57,737 nucleotides of DNA, from assembly GCA_025936115.1 (NCBI GenBank), contig JAICTZ010000046.1:1-57737 (forward strand). The letters are read 5' to 3'. Made by a program: the position numbers and the translations under genes. Origin of the DNA: Polyangiaceae bacterium (GTDB taxonomy: Bacteria > Myxococcota_A > Polyangia > Polyangiales > Polyangiaceae). The notes under the pieces were generated by a model. The model ran no database searches, was not told where the DNA came from, and saw only the letters and a list, made by a program, of their open reading frames with translations. Within the stretch, counting starts at the first letter, position 1. Each line of letters begins with the position of its first letter. Shown here in pieces: positions 54,401 to 57,737 of this stretch.

Positions 54401-55640
54401 GCTCATCGAGGAGACGGACGCCGGCTGCAAGAGCGGTTACGACGCCGCGGGGAATCGCTTGTGGCGCGCGAACCATCCGCCTCCGCCTGCAGACAGAAAC
54501 AGCTACGACGCCGCCAATCGATTGCTGCAAACGCCGGCCGACGACACCAGCTACAGCTACGACGCCAACGGCAACCTGGTGGGGATTTCGCCCGCGGCCG
54601 GCGCAGCAACGCGGTTCAGCTACGACGGCGCCAATCGGCTGCGAAGGGTGGAGCGGGGCGCGCTCCGCGTGGACTATCTCTACGACATCAACGGCCGACT
54701 GCTGGAGCGCGCCAGGACGGACGGCACCACGACCAAGCGGCACCGCTATCTCTATTCCAACCGCGCGCTCTTGGCCGAGCTCGACGATGCCGGGCAGCCG
54801 GCGACGGTCTACACCCGGGACGACGACGGCCGGCTGCTGCGGCGACGGAGCACGAAGGCGCTACATCCGACTCCAGCTCACCATCCGCATTCGCTGTTCT
54901 ACCTGGCCGACGGCTTCAATGACATAGTGCGGCTGGTCGACGGCGGCGGCGCCACGAAGCTCTCGGTCGACTACGACGCGTGGGGCAAGCGCACCGTATC
55001 CGGGACCGCGACCGGCGAGCTCTTCGGCTATCGCGGCGGGTTCACCGATCCCGATCTTGACTTGGTCTGCTTCGGCCGGCGCTGGTATGTGCCGCATCTC
55101 GGCCGCTGGCTCTCGCAAGACCCGCTTCTCAATGACGTGCTTGCCGCCCGGCGGAGCGCGGGCCCGTGGGCGCTGGAGATCGCGAATCTCTACCTCTATG
55201 TGGGCAATAACCCGCTAAACTTCGTCGACCCGAGCGGCCTCGGCGTGGTCGACTGGCTGAAGAACCGCGCGCGCGAGGTGCTGGTCAAAGTGATGACCGG
55301 CCGAGACGTGGACGCCATTGCCCAGAAACCGAAGCCCACACCGGTGGAGCGAGCAAAGAAGGCGACCCCCGAAGTCGAGGAGGACGAAGCCACCCAGCGG
55401 CCGCCGGAGGAAGAGCCCGAACCGGGGGCGGGCGAAGGCTCCCGCTCGCCGAGCAGTGAGCGCACCTACGAGCGTCAGGCACGCGAGGCCGAGGAATCGT
55501 CTTCCCACGCGCTCGGAATCGGCGCGATCGCAGCCGGCATCGGTATCGGGATTTGGGAGGGCGTCAAGTGGGGGGGCGCGATCCTTGCAGCACCCGAGAC
55601 CGGCGGCGCCAGCCTGGCCGGCGCGGCGGTACTTCCCTAG
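51459..55640 (+). CDS. Intact Rhs/YD-repeat protein without signal peptide
   Basis: This 1,393-residue protein has no export signal. Residues about 1-330 form a novel-looking N-terminal domain. About 340-1,180 carry YD repeats (YDYDEQNRIVAITDPAG, YDRLGRRLRVADSE, YDAAGNLTAAQEP, YDANGNLVGISP). The core closes with DGFNDIVRLVDG, YDAWGKRTVSG, GFTDPDLDLVCFGRRWYVPHLGRWLSQDP, NLYLYVGNNPLNFVDPSGL. The variable tail after PSGL is only about 130 residues, with a charged Pro/Glu/Lys segment and a Gly/Ala-rich hydrophobic end (HALGIGAIAAGIGIGIWEG). That end could insert into membranes. No toxin domain is recognised and no immunity gene follows on this strand. Confidence 0.88.
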   Translation: MQLSRPGNLGVPRETAWVPTDDPSKRRGFDPGLFAGGRWTPAGLSALGHQFSINIASGGLTITTSDLGMPYYALGLGASRSFDTQEQHAQQTFLASHPNADPRIHLFGNWQSSREALVSEVWSRTLPELLVSDGGGDSSNYYRAYPDFDMNQLGASAVEDRLRSYGVAGRTLAALGWSYNAFDCVLRSRQGGFSVLTGDFRAETMVDPAMVRLFRFDPISGSGARYSSEFAYQQLIGADGQREVTVGCLLVSQVDALGHRIDFGPLELQPPYRSYRLKDGSGRGLRFELEDHVDYLDGDHPGGVVRTYVVNRLIDETKTANNVIAYRYQGGRLVEVAYPGHAGGPARVCHYDYDEQNRIVAITDPAGDRIGIEYVEDLYDADDRLVPRLKISRLIDGEGNQVRYVYNHAAMRVDVTFTGVGGDVRTHTFEYLSDGSDTRQRYITSRQIKVERGISGTQLVTARWNYGDDGRYLIQSVEDALGGTSRYEYNAFNQITRKLDAAGHAREFTYDLSPAPARTSPHRYDLIRTSEDNIDGSGNSFDVVSEATFGRYDASSSSDPADAAQSTHRTATRTDPRGTLTRFDYDDAGSFLPLEATETSDVLGTVAVRSYDNRGQCLSETDGEGSTQTFSYNDQGQTVVRTDANGNRRSWVYDAGTGWMTDVTDALGAGPGDPAHSYHYEWTVAGQISKAIDPTGATIAYAYAANKRLRSVSWQDPPLRTISFAYDALGAVTAIADPGGHTTYFDIDEAGRVFSTYRDDPAESAIQTRFDLAGRPVAVTDRAGSTLFGYDAVGRLVSIQEPDWPADSPTHSGKRVTIDYDRLGRRLRVADSELPGEIRYTYDAAGNLTAAQEPFGPLLTSTYDARNLLSQIGDGASIGLEFSRDLASRLTRVTDAPWQDPPANFDFIRTSGALVDNLYRIEGPVVAVDFEYDANRRLLHTRALANGHAATDYGYDFRADGLVSATTGDHSGSYAYDGMKRLIEETDAGCKSGYDAAGNRLWRANHPPPPADRNSYDAANRLLQTPADDTSYSYDANGNLVGISPAAGAATRFSYDGANRLRRVERGALRVDYLYDINGRLLERARTDGTTTKRHRYLYSNRALLAELDDAGQPATVYTRDDDGRLLRRRSTKALHPTPAHHPHSLFYLADGFNDIVRLVDGGGATKLSVDYDAWGKRTVSGTATGELFGYRGGFTDPDLDLVCFGRRWYVPHLGRWLSQDPLLNDVLAARRSAGPWALEIANLYLYVGNNPLNFVDPSGLGVVDWLKNRAREVLVKVMTGRDVDAIAQKPKPTPVERAKKATPEVEEDEATQRPPEEEPEPGAGEGSRSPSSERTYERQAREAEESSSHALGIGAIAAGIGIGIWEGVKWGGAILAAPETGGASLAGAAVLP

Positions 55641-55662
55641 TCAACCGGCGCGTGGACGGATT

Positions 55663-56907
55663 CTAGCCGCCGCTTCCGCCGAGTCCGCCCATGCCAGCAG
55701 CCGCACCCGCAACGCCCGCTGCGCCGCCGTTCGCTGCGCCGGCGCTGCCGGCTGCAGCCGTGAGCATCGAAACGCCACTGTCGTCGATGCGGAAAGACAT
55801 CAGGTCCGAGCCGACGATGACCGGTCCGGAGTAGGTCGTGCTGGTCGCTGCCAGCACGTCCGCCGGGGTCGGAAACGGGATGCCTTCACTCGGCAGCCCC
55901 GACAACACCACGTGCGAGTACACGGCGAGCTTCGGCTTGGCGACGGCGAACAGCTTGCCGGCGTCCTCAGGTGAGATGTGGTGCGCGAGGATCGCCTGGT
56001 ACGCGGGATATTTGTCGATGAGCACCGTCGGGATCATCGCGACTTCGTGGACCAGCAAGTCCGCGCCCGTGGCAGCTTGCTCGACGTTGGTGCTGTAGCG
56101 CGTATCGCCCGAAAGCACGACCGTGTGAGCTCCGTAGGTGATCTTGAAGCCGTGTGCGGGCTTCACGAGATCTCCGTGGTCGACGTCGAAGGTCGAGACC
56201 GCGACGCCGTTCTGGCAATAAATGAGGCCCGGCTCGACGTCGTGGACCTCGAATTCGATACCCTCGATGGGATTCATTTCGTCGGCGAGACGGATTCGGC
56301 GATCTTCGGAGAAGGCCTCCCACAGGCTGGCCATCATGGCGGTGGTTCCGTCCGGTCCGTAGAGAACGAACGGAGTCTTGCGGCTGCCGAACGCCGTCTG
56401 GATCCAACCGCTCATCCACAGATCGGGAAGCCCATTGACGTGATCGGAGTGGAGATGGGTCAGGAAGTGGGCATTGATACTGCCGAGCGGGATCTGCTTT
56501 TGCCAAAGTCGAATCGGCGCTCCGCGCCCGATGTCGAACAAGAGCCGCAGCCCCGCCGCCTCGATCAGCGTGCTGGGTCCGAATCGGTCCACCGCCGGTA
56601 TCGGGCTTCCCGTGCCGAGCAGAGTGACGGTGATACTGCCGTCGGCTCCCGCGCTTCCGCTGGTCTGGCCGCCGTCACAACCCGTGATGGTCGGGGCGCC
56701 GCCGCTCGCCGTAGCACCGGCAACCGCCGCGCTGCTACCTCCGTCCGACATGCAAGTCTGGCCGACGCCCGCGCCTCCGGACGCGGACCCCCTGTCCGTG
56801 GTGTTGCTGCACGCCGCTAGGCCCGCGCCGGCCATCAGCGCCAGCCGCCAAGACGCGCGCGCCACGAAGTTTCTCACCAGGCCCCGAGCAAAACCAGACG
56901 CTTGCAT
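55663..56907 (-). CDS. Metallo-beta-lactamase-fold hydrolase lipoprotein (RNase Z/arylsulfatase-like)
   Basis: The 414-residue product starts at ATG 56907. The lipobox is LAAC (Cys about residue 33), followed by a Gly/Ala/Ser linker. The catalytic domain from about 90 contains TLLGTGSP, the zinc motif HLHSDH at 151-156, SGDTRYS later and further histidines (HEVAM, HHIS, HVVLSG). The layout fits the RNase Z/AtsA branch of the fold; export as a lipoprotein makes a periplasmic or surface hydrolase likelier than tRNA processing. A Gly/Ala tail ends the protein. It is convergent with the Rhs gene (22-bp gap). Confidence 0.85.
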   Translation of the reverse strand: MQASGFARGLVRNFVARASWRLALMAGAGLAACSNTTDRGSASGGAGVGQTCMSDGGSSAAVAGATASGGAPTITGCDGGQTSGSAGADGSITVTLLGTGSPIPAVDRFGPSTLIEAAGLRLLFDIGRGAPIRLWQKQIPLGSINAHFLTHLHSDHVNGLPDLWMSGWIQTAFGSRKTPFVLYGPDGTTAMMASLWEAFSEDRRIRLADEMNPIEGIEFEVHDVEPGLIYCQNGVAVSTFDVDHGDLVKPAHGFKITYGAHTVVLSGDTRYSTNVEQAATGADLLVHEVAMIPTVLIDKYPAYQAILAHHISPEDAGKLFAVAKPKLAVYSHVVLSGLPSEGIPFPTPADVLAATSTTYSGPVIVGSDLMSFRIDDSGVSMLTAAAGSAGAANGGAAGVAGAAAGMGGLGGSGG

Positions 56908-57143
56908 GGTGCGCGCATGGTGTCAGGCAACCCGACACCAGACAAGCAGCGTTGACTGAAATAGAGATGAGTTGATTTCAAGTCCTGAGCGCGACGGAGC
57001 GCGACGCACAAATGCCCATTATTCAACGACGGCAGGAGTCGGTCCCGCGTACTCGCGTCGATGCCTGGGCCGAATGGCCTAGTGCGCGCTTGTGATTTGA
57101 ATTCAATTCTGCAAGGGTTCTTCGTCCAACGGCGCTTGGAACG

Positions 57144-57257
57144 AAGCAAAAGCTTAAGTCCTGGCGGCCGCGCTTGGATAAGTTGGCCGCGCGCCGGTCG
57201 GCGGCGGCCAGGCATGTGCGCCGAGCCCGAGTGGTGTTGCTCAGCACCGAGGCATGA
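57144..57257 (+). pseudogene. IS630-like transposase N-terminal remnant
   Basis: Thirty-eight codons read LDKLAARRSAAARHVRRARVVLLSTEA and then TGA. This resembles the helical start of IS630-type transposases (L-RR-TTAQ--ALRARIVL). No other part of such a gene follows in frame, so it is a short remnant. Confidence 0.4.
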
Positions 57258-57289
57258 GCCTCCTGCGTAGAACGGGTACGTGACGGACG

Positions 57290-57480
57290 GTTCAGCGAGC
57301 GAAGGCGAGCAACGCTCGGCGGAGGGGATTGTCGTCGAGACGCCGCTGACTTGCCGCGAGTTGTAGAAATGGTCATAGACGTATGCGCGTCGGCGACAAC
57401 GTAACCGCGATAGCCGTCGAGGAGGCGATCGACGGCGGCCGAGTCGTGCTTTTCCGAAAACTCTACACCGGGGACCACTT
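57290..57480 (-). pseudogene. IS66-type transposase remnant
   Basis: One minus frame gives DRLLDGYRGYVVADAHT. The adjacent frame continues with YDHFYNSRQVSGV. Together they match the LL-GY-GY-x-x-x-DAH-x-YD segment upstream of the catalytic region of IS66 transposases. A frameshift and missing ends make it dead. Confidence 0.45.
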
Positions 57481-57663
57481 GCGTCGATCGTGAATTTTGG
57501 AGCCCCACTTGGGTGAGGCCCGCAAATTCATTAGCTTTTGGCGTGGTCTGTCCCGTCGGTACTTTCCTGTTTCGATACACCCAAGCGAGCTTGGGTGTAA
57601 GAGCACGTGTTTTCCGGTGTGACGAGCACCGAATAAGCCTGTCCCAACGTAGTCGGACGAACT

Positions 57664-57720
57664 CCCTTCAACGGGGCCGCCGAAAGACATGGCAGCGGCA
57701 GCCCTTCAACGGGGCCGCCG
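57664..57720. repeat. 19-bp direct repeat at the window edge
   Basis: CCCTTCAACGGGGCCGCCG occurs at 57664-57682 and exactly again at 57702-57720, a period of 38 bases. The intervening 19 bases and those after the second copy differ. The series may continue beyond the window. A 38-base period is short for an ordinary CRISPR array. Confidence 0.7.
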
Positions 57721-57737
57721 CATGAACGCGGCGGAGA

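Noticed and set aside
57664..57720. CRISPR array call
   Set aside because: Only two 19-bp copies are visible, the period is 38 bases and no cas gene is in the window. Kept only as a repeat.

Overview
The window looks like a chromosomal segment of a myxobacterium (Myxococcota, probably a Polyangiales/Sorangium-like lineage). By eye the DNA is very GC-rich. It encodes several eukaryote-like Ser/Thr kinases, FHA-domain sigma54 activators, RCC1-repeat lipoproteins, many lipoproteins with Gly/Ala/Ser-rich linkers after the lipobox, one MYXO-CTERM-like sorting tail and several Rhs/YD-repeat proteins. No lineage marker gene is present, so this rests on gene style.

The left third (about 1-25.4 kb) is compact and mostly intact. 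A zinc-ribbon protein runs off the left edge. Then come a sigma54-activator/Ser-Thr kinase pair (3.07-0.31 kb, minus), a TPR/PEGA protein, and a three-gene minus-strand unit with a tandem-LuxR-HTH regulator, a type-1 periplasmic-binding-protein lipoprotein and a Cys-rich lipoprotein. A trypsin-like protease-lectin with a partner lipoprotein lies divergently from an ECF-sigma / membrane protein / caspase-like protein operon. An RCC1-repeat lipoprotein, a beta-helix protein with a MYXO-CTERM-like tail, a tiny lipoprotein, a DUF4190-like protein, a second FHA sigma54 activator and a 1,252-residue PknK-type kinase-ATPase follow. Two translationally coupled membrane-protein genes end this part, and the upstream one carries an in-frame TAG.

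The middle (about 25.4-49.3 kb) reads as an eroding genomic island. It holds a 5'-half copy of tRNA-Arg(UCU), the intact tRNA-Arg(UCU), two related integrase remnants, and transposase, RTX, DUF4215, BNR and pRiA4b-ORF3-like fragments. Its centrepiece is a roughly 9.5 kb lipoprotein / Cys-rich / SpvB-FG-GAP / Rhs / DUF4329-like toxin gene. That gene is split by a frameshift, an in-frame TGA and a G7-tract frameshift just before the toxin tip. An orphan Rhs tip from another Rhs gene lies nearby. Both Rhs tips overlap the start of the next gene by 4 bp, the layout expected of toxin-immunity pairs. Two small toxin-antitoxin-like pairs and several secreted lipoproteins are also present.

The right end (49.6-56.9 kb) holds an intact two-gene cassette, a 619-residue protein with two internally similar Ser/Gln-rich segments followed 4 bp later by a 1,393-residue Rhs protein. 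Neither has a signal peptide. A convergent metallo-beta-lactamase-fold lipoprotein comes next. The final 800 bp contains insertion-sequence remnants and a 19-bp direct repeat reaching the window edge.

All functions are inferred from motifs read by eye. No database search, hidden-Markov search or codon statistic was run.
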